64,000 nt of DNA from Lucifuga dentata (Eukaryota > Chordata > Actinopteri > Ophidiiformes > Bythitidae), in the NCBI GenBank assembly GCA_014773175.1, contig VXCM01000270.1:124001-188000 (forward strand). The letters are read 5' to 3'. The translations under genes and the position numbers were made by a program. How positions within the stretch are numbered: the first letter of the stretch is position 1; every line of letters starts with the position of its first letter. Below the pieces are notes generated by a model that was given only the letters and a program-made list of their open reading frames with translations, had not been told where the DNA came from and made no database searches. Shown one piece after another: positions 1-21,826 of this stretch.

Positions 1-1
1 G

Positions 2-9504
<9,503 letters not shown>

Positions 9505-10335
9505 ATATAGTTGATCAAAGCACACGCGCAGGCTATTTTCAACAAAATACATCCCACATAAGGTAACGAGGGAGGCAGGTTTGAAAACAGATCCCTACCC
9601 TGAGCCTGTTCTGTAGAGTTCATGCCGCTCCACTGCATTTACAATCTAGAGCCAGTGTTAACCTCAGGCTACTCTGCTTTTGCTTACATGTGTACAGCTA
9701 CACTAATAAAATCAAGAAAACCTGACAAACCTTAAGTAGGGGGTTAAAAAAAAAAAGCATTGGTATAGTATATCAACCTTTGGTTTATTATAGCAAACAT
9801 AGAAGTCAGAGAAAGCTTTGTGCACAACGAAAGCTCTTATTAGTTGCAGATTATGACCATTTCTGTTGTCAAGTGTCTTTTGAGAAACATTTATATTTGT
9901 ACGTGTACACTATATTTGCAGATTATATATTTCTCTGTAAGTGGTAATTATCTGTCAGCATTATAGGCTTCAAAAGAATTTACTTTGTGTAATGTAGAAT
10001 CTTTTTCTGGGTACATTTGATAAAAAAGGCACTGTACATTGTTGGAGCTTTCTTCTCATTATATAATGTTTAAACATTGAATTGACTGCTTCAATATTCA
10101 TAGTATATGTTATTTATTTTTGCATAGCAGAGAACATATGAAATGTTTATTGGTTTATTTGGGGGGAAAAGAACATTTACACAGGCAGGAGCCTAGGATA
10201 AAGACTTTAAGAGACTTCTTATATTGTTGAATGTCCATAGTTGTCATATTTCCTTTTCAGAGTCATACTATGGATTACAGAATGTTACCACACTATTGTT
10301 GTGGTATAATAAAACATTAATGAAGGACTACATTT
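9505..10335 (+). other. TANC1: TANC1 3' UTR and polyadenylation signal
   Basis: AT-rich non-coding sequence follows the TGA. A canonical AATAAA at 10308-10313 is the likely polyadenylation signal, with cleavage expected about 15-25 bases later. An earlier AATAAA at 9705-9710 could give a short isoform. The end at 10335 is an estimate. Confidence 0.55.
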
Positions 10336-10837
10336 CTACATCGACTTCTTTCACAGTATAATCCCTGAAATGTTGCAAAACTTTAGCTCAATGTTTTGTC
10401 TTTTCACAGTCAGAGTTGGCTTCTGATTGTCAGTTCATCTTGTATCTGGTACCAAGTTGGTAAAATTCTCGGATTTGTTAGACTCAAAGTCTTACCAGAT
10501 CTCTTATCAAATCTATTTTGTTCTACTTGCAAAAAGATATTTTCCATATTTGTGTGATAGCAATCTATCTAATCTATCTTTTACTGCACTGTATTTAATT
10601 AAAACAATGAACATTTATATAAACAAACTACCTGATATTGAATTCAAAAGGATTTGAATTCAATAAGGGGATTTAATATGGATCTATGTACTGGATGGGA
10701 TAAAATTCTTCTCACAATCAACCTTACACATTCAGAATTACATTTAACCAAGCTGTAGAATAAGCTAATCATGCCATAATGTGAACACGGCACTTTCTGA
10801 AAATCACTAACATGTCACAAGACCCATACATTTTGAT
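10336..10837. other. Intergenic gap between convergent TANC1 and WDSUB1
   Basis: About 0.5 kb of AT-rich sequence between the inferred 3' end of TANC1 (+) and the inferred 3' end of WDSUB1 (-). No gene or repeat recognised. Confidence 0.5.
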
Positions 10838-11605
10838 TTTATTTGCTGGATGTTTGCTTGTACAGGAATTTTCTAGTCAAACAGGATTTGTAAAAACAAG
10901 ATCCTACAGTATTCTGACAGCCTGAAAACATCAACATATACCTGTACACTGATAACTTGTTAAAAATTGTAGATAGTGCAAATAGTGTTTTCAATTTGAC
11001 AACACAGTCAAATAATTATCAATTAAAGCTCCGTTAAGCAATATCTTCTATAATAACATTCAATCTCATTGTAATGTAATGTCAAAGAGTTGCTAGAACT
11101 GCCAAACCGATTACAAATCAAAAGCCCTCTGCATCTTCAGGCATCTTGCAGCTCACCATTTTGATTTGTTAGTACAACAAACAAAAATCATCCATGTAAA
11201 ACTTCTGGCAGCTACTTCCAGCCCACAATCACACATGAGCCTGCACAGTACAAAATGGTGGAGTGCTGAAATAAGTGCCAGTTGAGGAAAGTCTGAGGAT
11301 TCTGAGGATTTGACAGATCAAACTGCGGCTCAAAGGCAAATGAATATTGGACTTTCATTATTATTAAGAGTAAGACAGCGAACCTTTCATGTTGCCCATG
11401 TCCATAATGTGAGTAGGCAACTAACTGCCAAAATGTGAGCCAACTTTATAAATGATAAAGCTGCATATGGAATAGATGATACATGATATAAAATCATCAC
11501 AGTGTCCGATTGTCTTCAGTGGACACTTACAAAAAGATGTACCTGTATCTGTAAATTCTGAGACATCCCTGTTGGCCCTGTTGCTGGGATTCTGCTTCTT
11601 CTCCT
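10838..11605 (-). other. WDSUB1: WDSUB1 3' UTR (probable)
   Basis: Non-coding sequence downstream of the WDSUB1 stop. TTTATT on the + strand at 10838-10843 (AATAAA on the gene strand) is a plausible polyadenylation signal. The exact transcript end is not determinable from sequence alone. Confidence 0.4.
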
Positions 11606-12079
11606 TTAGATGGTGTCGTCTTTCGGATGCTGGCTGCTGGTCTTCCAGCGGCAGATGGCCATCTTGAGAGTGTGGTTTGGGGTGAGCAGAGTGGTCAGTA
11701 AGGGGAGGTTGGTCATGGGGCTGGAACGGTTCTTGGTGTTGATCCACTTCTCAATGGCCTCTTTCTCATAAGAGTAGCCATCTATTGAAGATTGAAAACA
11801 AAATATAGAGAAGATACGTTCACAAAATATGTTCAACTTCCAAGTGTTTATAAAATTCAAAAACCAGTGCTATGATGGAAGCAAAATCCATCAAAGACCA
11901 TATGGAGCTATGGAGACATGTAGATCCAGCAGATTCTTACTCACCAGCGGCCATGACCGGCTCCTTCATCAGCTCTCTTGTGATCGGACACAGAAACTCA
12001 TCAGGAATGCCTGCACACACCGACGCTCCCTTCAGCTCCTCCAACTTTCTCAGGACTTTACTGCGCAGACCTACTGACT
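11606..12079 (-). CDS. WDSUB1: WDSUB1 U-box exons
   Basis: Exons 11945-12079 and 11606-11781 together encode the U-box: [20 protein letters not shown], then [20 protein letters not shown] and [20 protein letters not shown]. The layout (CPIT, MKEPV, DGYSYE, I-x-x-W, SPMTN, L-x-PN) is the standard U-box fold that recruits E2 enzymes. The protein ends 20 residues after LKMAI. The first U-box exon is 135 nt and symmetric in phase (1-1), so skipping it would stay in frame but remove half the U-box. Confidence 0.95.
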
Positions 12080-15000
12080 CTGCACACACACACACACACA
12101 CACAAAAAGAGAGAGAAAGAGAGAAAAAACGATCCAGAAATGTGACACTGGAGGAAATAGACCATTTGTATTTTATGGACTCTCATGTTAAGTGCCAACT
12201 GGAACAGACTAGATTCACCCAAACGCTAATCCAATATTATCAGTGACAGGCTTCTGAGCATTTAAAAAAAAAAAAAAAATGATACGAAACAAACACAAGA
12301 AAAAAAAAAAACAATAATGGCAAGAAGAAAGGAGCATTTGTTATTCCCGTGTTCAGCACTTTTCAATTTTGGATGGTGAATGTGAGTGCGGGTGATAGTT
12401 TAACATGGAGGGCAGAGCACGACTACTGCAGGTCTGTCTGACTCAAAGCTAAAAAAACAAAGCAGGTAGCATTGCTGAAGAGAAAAATTAATAACCACAG
12501 AAAATAAAGACTTATCTGCTGCTGAAAACGCAACAAACTCCCCCATAATCTTACTGGTGTGTTCAGCTTCATTGTATTATGGCTCATATTTAGAAAGAAT
12601 ATGAAAATCTATATTGTTTTTAATCTCCTAATGCAGAATCACATGTCCATTTCTCTCTTTCATTATGTTAAAATAAGCAAATTTCCTAGTCAATATTCCC
12701 AAATTGAATTCTAACAAAATTTTCAATTCTAATTCAAAATTCTAACAATGCTGTCATGTGAGCTGGAGCTAAGCTGTGTAAAGTGGGATCGACAGCGACT
12801 GTGGGTTGGAATAGAACATTACAACAAACCCGATGAACCAAGCGGGTAGAGCAAAATAAACCAAAAAACACTCCTACTTCAGCTTTGTGGTTGCTCTTTA
12901 CGCAGAAAAAGTCTGACAAATTCCCCCTCAAAAAATCTCATAACCTGAAACTTCCGGCCTCATGATATTATGTGTAAATCCATTATATACTTTATGGGAA
13001 ACATTATTTGTGGGTTGGGTTACATAACTGATGGACTGCTCCAGGTTATAGTCAGAACTGAGGCCTAATGCGTTTCAGTGCAGCATTGCATTATGTAATC
13101 CTGTATTCAGCATTTATTCATTCCTTCACTCTTGCTTATTAAGCGTGCCTTCTTTTTATCCTAAACTAAACGAGTCCATATTAATTTCCACAAGATCCCA
13201 GACGTTTAATACCCATAAAACTGGGTTTACTGAGTGTGTGTGCTGTATTTGTTTTTTGCAGTGTGTGTTTGTCTTCCTCACCAATATTCAGCTCTGATGC
13301 CAGTGTTTCCTTGGTTAGACTGAGCAGTTCTGTCCCGTCTATGTTGTTGGCACTGAATTTGTCCACCAATCCATCCAGGCCTTCGTCCACCAACCACGCG
13401 GACACATCCTCTTCCGACCAATCGCTGACCAGCAGCTTGGATCGGCCCACTGAGGTACGTCCTGAGAGTGAGGCAAAGTAAGAGCCGCAGTCGTTGTCAG
13501 CTGCAGCACTTTTAGAAAAATGACCAAACTTTTTTTCATGAAAGTCGATCCTGGAAACGTACTGGCTAGTGTCATCTTATTATTGATTATGGAGCTTTGG
13601 CTAAGATATGATACCATTTATATAAAGCGTATACATCACATAAATGAATGTCTTGGGGGTTTCGTAAACGTTCTCATTGATCAGGATTTAAAGTTATCGG
13701 TGGAATGTCATTTTACACTGCGATAGAAATGCATGTTTACACTGGAACCCAAAACCTGGACTTTATGGGATATAAATAACCCATTCCTAATTATTAAACA
13801 AATTTTTTTGTACATATAAAGAATGTTAGCTGGAGCATTTTACAGGTTAGTGTCATATTAGTTTAAATTACACTGGGCCACATTCTTATTGGTGGAAAAA
13901 GAAGGAACGTCCTACCTTCACTTGATGGTAATGCAGATGTTTCTAGAACATAAATAGATACATAAATAAGTGAAAAAGTGCATGTGGCAATACACTCTTT
14001 GGGCAAACATGCAACATGTCATACTAAAGAGTGATTAAGGAAAAGCGAGCACTGTTGTGGATTATACTGTATATATATGTCTATATATATGTCCTCTGAT
14101 CCTAGATTAACACACATGCCATCTAAACAAATGCACACAAAAATAAAAGTTAGTCATAATGAGGTGCAACTTTTTTCTTGTTCCATATGCAACATGATTA
14201 GACTGAAAATATGTCATGATGTTGTTCTCTACATGTTACATCTCTATAAATAACCATATTTTTTGCTAAGTGTAGTACATTATCTTAAGGATTGTGATTA
14301 TTAAGATTTTCCAGTCATAATTGTAATTCCGGTTACTGTCGTAATTCCCAGTTTGGGAATTTTGACAGAAATATCAAAACTGATCTGCTGCAGTCATGCT
14401 GAGTGTTTTAAGAATGAAAAAAAATAAACTAACCAGGCAATGATTTTGCATCTTTCCATTGAATACAAGGTGTAAAAAGAAAAGAAGATGCAAAAATAGG
14501 TTAGAAGACTATAAATAATTGCAATTTGTTGGATTTAAGCACTTTATTGGAGTGGTGTGAGTATGTGTGTGTGTGTGTGTGTTTTTCTCCCCACCATGGT
14601 CACTGTGTCCATTCTCTATCATCCAGATGTTTACGGTCTTGTCCATAGATCCTGTGGCAATTAGCGGAGAAGTCGGTGAGAAGGAACAAGCTGTCACGTA
14701 CCTGCAGCAGAGGAGAGTCACCACTTTAATGCTGGTGAACAATAAAGTATAACCAACTTCCATTCTTGGTAAAAACAGTAAAAAAAAAAAAAAAAAAAAC
14801 ATTTCTGAAGGACTTTGAAGGAAATGTCCACAGATTTGTCAGTTAAAGGACCATACTGGCCATTTTGCATGTTTGAGCCTAATATTGTATATTAAATTTT
14901 CATACATGTTATGTTACTGACAATCATTTCCCAAAGGATAAAACTGTATTTCAGCTTTCCTGATATTTTGAAAAACTTAATCTTTCAAACTCAAACATTC

Positions 15001-18000
15001 AAGTGATACACCCACCTTAAAAATCAATGTTTCGCCTGCTAATAGTTATGCAGCCTTATGAAGTCACGGTCATTTAAATTTTTCCATAAACACAGGTCTT
15101 CTTTTGGGGCTATATTCCCTGGTGGAGACATACATTCACTCTGCGCTTTTTATTGCGCTTAAACACTAAAACTGCTTAACTTCTAAAAAAAACCTGAATA
15201 CACATCTTGTTTGTGATGATGGATTACCTATCCCAAGAATATTTCAAATATCAACAAGTTGATTTTAATAGCATACCAGAATGAACTGAAACCAATGGCA
15301 GTCTGGAAGGTAGGAAAAAATGTTTTAATTCACAGTTCCAGTAGTATGCTTTAGGAAATGATTGTCAGTAACATTATGTGTATGAAAATTGAAGGTATTA
15401 GGCTCCAACAATATGGCCAGTATGGTCCTTTAAAAACTAATACTATATTCACAGAAAAAAGCCAAAGCCAAAGCAAGAAGACAAGAGATCAAAAGAAACG
15501 AATAAACTTGAAGTTAATAAACATGAAGCAGTGATTTTAAGGATAAAAACAGTTCTTCCAGCATTATGCTTTAGCAGGGCATTCAAAGCAAAGGGATCAT
15601 CACAGCATTTGTCTGAACACTTACAGAGGGTTAAGAAGTGTGTGTTACATCGTGCGAACAGACATAAGCATTGATGCGGAATGTTCTGGAAGAGAGGCAT
15701 TATTAATTCAGTGCTGTGTCTTTGATGCCAACCCAGAAAAACAGGGTCTACAACGCCAAAGCCATGCTAAGATCTGAATAAGGATTCAAGTCCAATTTTC
15801 ACCAGCATTAAGAAAGTCACTGGCAGCTTTAATGGAGACAATCTCTAAAGCCTGAGTGGATTTGCACAAAATGTTGATTCAATCCAAAAAAAACAAAAAC
15901 AATATTTTTACAAACAAATTATTGAAAATGTTAGATAAAATGGAAACTTAGTGACAGCATGCAGTAAGCCGCCCTCAAGAAACTATTTGTAAGGCAAAGT
16001 ATAGTAGTTCACTGTTCGTGGCACTTATCCACTTTTCCTCAACCTGCCTCGTCTTATTCCACTTCAATTAGTGATTTTCTGCATTTTTCGCCAAGGCGAT
16101 CTGAGCTTGTTGCTTTCACTCACAGGTGGCTGGATGGACACATAAATAGCTTGGAAGTGTGATCCTTCAGCTGTGGCTTACATGTGGAGGTGGAGAGAGA
16201 TGGTGCGGCAGTTGTACCTTTTTCTCAGGGTACGACTGAAGCGTTTTCTTTCTCTCTTCTGACAGTAAAACCTGAAATTTACTGCTCACATTTTAGATAT
16301 ATTTCCTGTATTGAAACCCAACTCGGTGTGACTTGACATCACGTGTGTTTGGCCATTTATCTGCACAGCTAAGACAAATACTCAACCAGACTAAACACTG
16401 TGGGTTTGTTTCACAACTGAAGACAAAATAGAGCATGTTCATGTATATGTTTATGTTGATGAATCACTCCTTTTAGGAATTATGCAAGGATAACATCATG
16501 AAGGCAAAGGTATTCACTTCACTGGTGCTTTTACTAATGGCTATATTCACGGCTGCATTAAATGAAAAGTGCAGTAAAGGGGAATATTTACCTCTCATGC
16601 TGGTTCAATTTGTAAAGCAAAACTGCATTATTCTGCAAAAACACGAAGTGCAGCACAAACAAAACATGAACTTTATATAATGAAAGATGCAGCACATATG
16701 TAAACCTGAAGTCAATGTTATAAATCTAGTACTAATAAGTAAATTAATATGAAGGAGAAGTACTTACAGCATCATAGATTGCTACAGTTTTGTCCACAGA
16801 GCTAAAGGAAATAAAAATATATTTTTTAAGTATGTGAACAATGTTTACATGATGTGCCCCACATTCACTCAGATAATGAAAACCAGCCATCCAAATCACT
16901 CCTGTTGTTATTTTGGAGAATCGAGCGATGCATGTCTCCTCCTAGTGGTTCCATGGAGAACAACATGCAATCTAAATTTATTTGGACTGATAGATTGATA
17001 GATTCTGGATTTATTTTAGATCAAAACAGTAACTTTGAATATAGTGTGGATCATTTTCTTAATCTGATAAAAATCCAGGATGGTTACTCTTTAAAATATT
17101 TCTGTTAAATGACCATATTGATAGATTTACAGCCCATTTAATACAAATTGTATCTGTACTGCGTAACTGCAATATCATTTTCAAAAATATAGAAATAGAG
17201 ACTGATTTCCTACATTCCAGGCAGCCTTTTTTCCCATCCATGCCAGAGACTTGCAGAGACTTGAAATGAACTTTAGATAAATAATACATCACAGATGTAT
17301 GGAAGTATTTTGTCACCATATTCCATCTGGAATGTGATAGAAAACACACAAACAGTAACCTTATCGGTATCCTTGCAAAGCTTCACTACATCTCACAAGC
17401 TCAGTTGCTGATCCTGCCAGACGTGAACGGATCAAAAATCTGCAAACTGTGGTTTAAAAGGCAATGCCTTTTGAAAATTCCAAAGTTAAGGAATAAATAT
17501 TTAAACCAGCTAAGGAGACATCTTTTGACTTTTTAACATTTCCAAAAAAGCCAGCATGATTTTCAATTCAATTATCAATTAGAATCAAAAAGCCAATGAC
17601 AGCATACTTTCATTTTGGTGAAGGAAATGTTGATGTTGAATGTCTGAGCAATGTAAAAAACAAAAACAAAACAAAACAAAAAAAATAACCCTACAAATTC
17701 ACATTATCTTTTTTACCAGTTCTAAGTTTGTTTACTGTTTCCTTTCAGTGTTTGACTTCTTCTGGGCTGCAGCCTCTTAAATCAAATAATGGAGCTTTAT
17801 TAAATGATGTTCCACCAAGGAGAGTTTTCACAACATCCCCTCCTCAAAATTGCATTATCAGGCAACAACAACAACATAACTGAGAAAACAATATAAGGTG
17901 GCTGAATGATCACTGTGATGGATTACCTAATTCAAGCAACTTTCAAGTCTATGTAAATTCATTTTTATGCAGCGCAGTATGAACTGAAAGCCATAGCTAC

Positions 18001-21000
18001 CCAAAAGATATAAAACCATATTGAAACCTATGTTATGCTTTGGAAAATGGCTGTCAGACACAAATTAAATGCAATTCTTAGTTAACAGGATAAAACATGC
18101 AAACCCACAGTACGTTATCTTAAAATGTAAAGTAATTTACCCAGACACAAGCAGCTGTCCATCTGAGGAGTAAGCACAAGAGAGGACCGGAGCCGACTGA
18201 CCCGTTAACGTGTGCTGGAGCTCCATCTTACAAGCTACCAGAAAGACAAAAATCAAAAATCAAAAATCAAATCAAAAATCAAATCATATCAGAAATCAGA
18301 TCATATCAGTTAAATCAGCTGAACGATTCCCTCCAACTGATATCAAACCTCTGACAGTTCTGAGTTGTTTTTTTTTGTTTTGTTTTGTTTTGTGTGTGTA
18401 CTGGTGCTGATAAATACACAAACATTTATATTTTAGTGCATTTTAGATCAAAGTTATTTACGCAAAAATAGGAATTGATACCAAAACTGCATCCTTAGTT
18501 TTTCAGCCCGCAGGTTTCTGGAGTCTGTCCTGATTTAGACTTGTATGATTTTACTTATTACTTAGAACAAACTTGTTTTTGTAAAGCATCTTTGAGTATT
18601 TAGAAAAGCGCTGTAAAAATAAAATGTATTATCATTATTATTAAAATATAACAATTATCAAATACTGCCTTGCAGCACTTTAACAAATGATGCAACAAAT
18701 GCTAAACAGTTGCATCAGATAACCAGGATATACCAGGGTTACATCTTGGTTTATATCCATTAGAAATAGTAAGAACGGTCGATACGGTAATATGAGAGAC
18801 AGAATGGGAGAAAAGAGACAAATCTGCCAAAATGCAAAGATGGGTCCATCTACCTCCAGAGTTGGACATATTAATGGTCCAGATCTTCAGATGGCTGTCC
18901 TGTCCACTGGATGCCAGATGAAACTCCACGGTCTGACCTCCTGAAAGACAAAAACAAAACATGAAATTATTGTGTGATTCCCAACAAATCACTATTTATA
19001 CTCAATTTTATACAATTGATCCTGACATAAAGCAATCAATAAATTTTGTCATGGTTCACTCCAACTGCTGACTTGGATTTTGTATTTAAGTACTGTAGAT
19101 CCTGACCAATAGATCAGCAGCCTGATATTTAGGCTGAGATTGACTTATTACAGACACTGTATATTGTTGTTAGGAATGGGACAAATGGTTATCATGATAC
19201 AGTCTTTTATACCAATACTTTTGTACTGCATCATATTTTCCTTTGCGACAGAATTTCTGCTATTCAATTTCTGCACCTTTTTTGTTGATGTTGGAGTTTT
19301 TTATATTTCACTTGCATCTAAACACTCAGCTTCAGACATCCAAAGGAGTGATAATGAAACACATTTTTCCACTCTAAGTAGAAGGGGTTACTGGACAGCG
19401 TGTGTGTGTGTGTGTGTGTGTGTTATAGCCTCGGACCCAATGCACTTTTGACAATACATACTGTATATCTTTCTCTTTTGTAAAAAATAATAATAATTTT
19501 ACATTTTAAAGGGAAAATTTTGCTTTGTTGTTATATAGCTTATATAGATATGATTTTGTTGGGGCAGATAGTGTATCTGTGTTGTGATATGTCGTTATCA
19601 TGGGCAACAGTTTTGTAGTGTGAGTTACCCTCTGATTCCCAGCCTCATTTTCTATCAGCATACACACTGTAATAATAATAATATTTAAAAAAATAAATAA
19701 ATAAATAAATAAATAAAATAGTAGTACATAAATGTTTTTTGGGTTGAATATTTCCAATTCAATATTTGTGTTGTTATATACATAAAACAAATTAAGTAGA
19801 TAGAACTGTGCAAAATGTCTTAGCCAACCCAGATATATGCATTTTCCCATTTTATATGTGTATGCAAAACTGTTGCAATTTACTGTATATATGTTACTTA
19901 TTAATAATCATAATTTAATTATCTGTGATGTTAACTGTAAAATATATGCTATATTATAGTTAGTCTATTATATTCAATTTTAAAATGTTTCGTTTAGCTG
20001 CACGTTCAACTTTATTCTTCAAATAAAAATGTTGATGTTTGCTGTGTGTTTATGACAAAAAAAAAAAAAAAAGNGGGCGGCATGGTGGTGCAGTGGTTAG
20101 CGCTGTTGCCTCACAGCAAGAAGGTCCTGGGTTCGATTCCGGGCCTGGGCAGGGCCTTTCTGTGTGGAGTTTGCATGTTGTCCGCCTGGGTTCCCTCCGG
20201 GTACTCCAGCTTCCTCCAAAGACATGCATGTCAGGTGAATTAGGAACTCTAAATTGCCCGTAGGTGTGAATGAGAGTGTGTTTGTCTGTCTCTGTGACAG
20301 ACTGGCGATCTGTCCAGGGTGTACCCTGCCTCTCGCCCTATGACTGCTGGGATAGGCTCCAGCCCCCCCATGACCCTCAACAGGACAAACAGGTTTAGAA
20401 AATGGATGGACAGTCGATATATGGCTGTCAATGACCGTTTTACGATGTCAGCATTCATAAAAGAAAATATCCAGGCTCTAACTGTATGAATAATTTCAGC
20501 CATATGCAGTAACATCGTGATGAAGCTTCACCCAGCACAGCAACCAGGATTCTCACCACTGAGGATGCTGGGAGCGAAGCTGCAGCTGGTAACTCCTAGA
20601 TCGTGTGCATTTTTCTCTGCGAGGAGCTGGTTCATATCCAGGTCCCACAGCCTCAGGTCCCCGTAGGTGGAGCCAGTTACAAACAGCTGGCTGCAGGGGC
20701 TGAAAGAGCAGGCTACCATTGTTGCGTCATTCACAGCTCCAGTCCTTCAGAAACAACAGAAACAGAAGCTGCATTAAAGCTCGTCATCTTCTGTTCAATA
20801 TGGAGTCACTTTACCAATATGTGAACTACGAAACAACAAAAACGTGGAACCACATGATCTCAGGAAAGGAAGTTTTGTTTAGGTAATTTCAAACACTGGT
20901 GTAAGGACCGCTGCTTGGTTTTGAAGGTTCATATATAATAATAGACATGGATAAATACGAAATTTTAAGGATTTCATTTTAAAGACCTGTGAGTTCTAGC

Positions 21001-21826
21001 TCATATGATGTTCACTTGTCTTACAACTTTAAAAAAAAAAAACTCAAAATACATTTCCAACTTGATTTTATCTCAGATCTCAACATGCTTTTGCTCAATT
21101 ATTTATTATTGATCATGTTTATTTTGTTTTAAGTGTCACTTTTGTTTTTAATTTCGCCACTTCTAGCTTCTATCTCCTTTTTAAATGTCTTTAATTTATT
21201 TACTTATTTATTTATTGTTAAGCACGCTGCATTAAAGTATAAAATTTTTTGACAAAAGGCTTTCCCTATTAAAAATAAGTTATCAATAAGTATTGTTCAG
21301 GAACAAGAATCAAAATCAAAATACCAGTATGGAATATGGAAAAACTTTAAATGATACCTCGCCCTATTTGTGCAAAAAAGTGTTACGTGCACTAAATAAA
21401 AAAATACGGAAAACACTATCAGCTTTACTTGCGCAGCTGTTTGGAGGGGAAATGCCACAGAGCCAAAGTTCCATCAGAAGCACCAGAGAGCAGGTGTGTG
21501 GAGTCAGGAGAGAAGGCACAGATCCTGACTGGGCTGCGACCAGGATGCTCCAGCACAGCCTCGATCTCACCTCTGACCATTGACCAGATAACCGTGGTGG
21601 CATCTGTAGAACAGGAGGCGAGAAACTGTCCACAGGCACTGAAGCAGCAGCAGTGGACGCCATAGCCGTGTCCAGAGAGTGGCGAGAAGGGCAGCTCTGA
21701 GAAGTCATGGGTGTTGTATATTCGGATAGTTTTGTCCCCAGAGCAGGAGGCTAATAGTGTTCCTGAGAATGCGCACCAGTTGACATCATCTTGGTGGTCA
21801 TGCAAAGTACAAATCAGAGACACCAT
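11606..21826 (-). CDS. WDSUB1: WDSUB1 (WD repeat, SAM and U-box protein), complete coding region
   Basis: Putative U-box E3 ubiquitin ligase with a WD40 substrate-binding propeller. Ten exons in transcript order: 21429-21826 (ATG 21824-21826), 20557-20744, 18854-18940, 18141-18234, 16768-16801, 16592-16632, 14595-14701, 13282-13449, 11945-12079, 11606-11781 (stop TAA 11606-11608). Every phase matches, and the sum is exactly 1428 nt, 475 residues plus stop, against about 476 in human. Domains: WD40 repeats at residues about 1-310, SAM about 325-385, U-box about 395-470. The start ATG has CAAATGG context and is followed by [17 protein letters not shown], matching the family N-terminus. A non-coding 5' exon is implied by a splice acceptor (TCTAG) just upstream, with exon start near 21839. 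Confidence 0.95.
12083..12104 (-). promoter_or_regulatory. (UG)n tract abutting WDSUB1 U-box exon acceptor
   Basis: Read on the gene strand, CTCTTTTTGTG then a run of TG dinucleotides ends in TGCAG, the acceptor of exon 11945-12079. The dinucleotide repeat thus replaces a normal pyrimidine tract. Known UG-binding splicing factors (for example TDP-43 and CELF proteins) act at such sites in mammals; action here is inference. Confidence 0.5.
13282..13449 (-). CDS. WDSUB1: WDSUB1 SAM-domain exon
   Basis: This 168-nt exon encodes [20 protein letters not shown] then [20 protein letters not shown], the W-S-x-E-D-V-x-x-W-L opening and the NNIDG/LL turn of a sterile alpha motif. The helix ends in the next exon with [15 protein letters not shown] domains mediate protein-protein association. 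It starts after a phase-1 intron and ends in phase 1. Confidence 0.93.
14595..21826 (-). CDS. WDSUB1: WDSUB1 WD40 propeller exons
   Basis: Seven exons encode the beta-propeller. Clear blades include [116 protein letters not shown] plus [10 protein letters not shown], and [20 protein letters not shown]. Two tiny exons had to be found by phase: 16768-16801 (34 nt, [11 protein letters not shown]) and 16592-16632 (41 nt, [13 protein letters not shown]). They join without frame conflict and complete blades six and seven. Confidence 0.93.
14847..15429. mobile_element. TTAA-flanked inverted-repeat element, copy 1
   Basis: The ends read TTAA|AGGACCATACTGGCC and, on the other strand, the same TTAA|AGGACCATACTGGCC. 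Beyond the first 25 bases the inverted similarity continues imperfectly for about 110 bases, including TGTTACTGACAATCATTTCC on both arms. TTAA on both sides fits a piggyBac-type target duplication. Length is 583 bp with no transposase frame, so it is non-autonomous. It lies in a WDSUB1 intron. Confidence 0.75.
17109..18119. mobile_element. TTAA-flanked inverted-repeat element, copy 2 (diverged or composite)
   Basis: The left end reads TTAA|ATGACCATATTGATAG and the right end, on the opposite strand, TTAA|GATAACGTACTGTGGG then TTTGCATGTTTTATCC, both diverged versions of the copy-1 terminus. Internal blocks similar to copy 1 occur in both orientations (near 17250 and 17915), so this may be two fused copies. 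It lies in a WDSUB1 intron. Confidence 0.55.
18141..18234 (-). CDS. WDSUB1: WDSUB1 exon (WD40 blade six)
   Basis: 94-nt exon encoding [18 protein letters not shown] and [12 protein letters not shown]. Its donor (GTAAAT, 18140-18139) lies about 20 bases from the end of element copy 2, so the transposon sits almost against the splice site. Confidence 0.9.
19401..19422 (+). repeat. (GT)n microsatellite
   Basis: Eleven GT units in a WDSUB1 intron. Confidence 0.9.
20075..20410 (+). mobile_element. tRNA-derived SINE-like repeat
   Basis: Starts GGGCGGCATGGTGGTGCAG and has pol III-like boxes: A-box-like GTGCAGTGGTTAGCGC and a B box GGTTCGATTCC. A unique body follows (TGTGTGGAGTTTGCATGTTG) and a tail AAAATGGATGGA. 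This is a very abundant dispersed repeat of teleost genomes. An N at 20074 with an adjacent poly-A marks an assembly join at its edge. It lies in a WDSUB1 intron and is not a functional tRNA gene because it does not fold as one. Confidence 0.8.

Noticed and set aside
20075..20145. tRNA gene
   Set aside because: A- and B-box-like sequences are present, but the segment is the head of a SINE and has no cloverleaf or acceptor stem.
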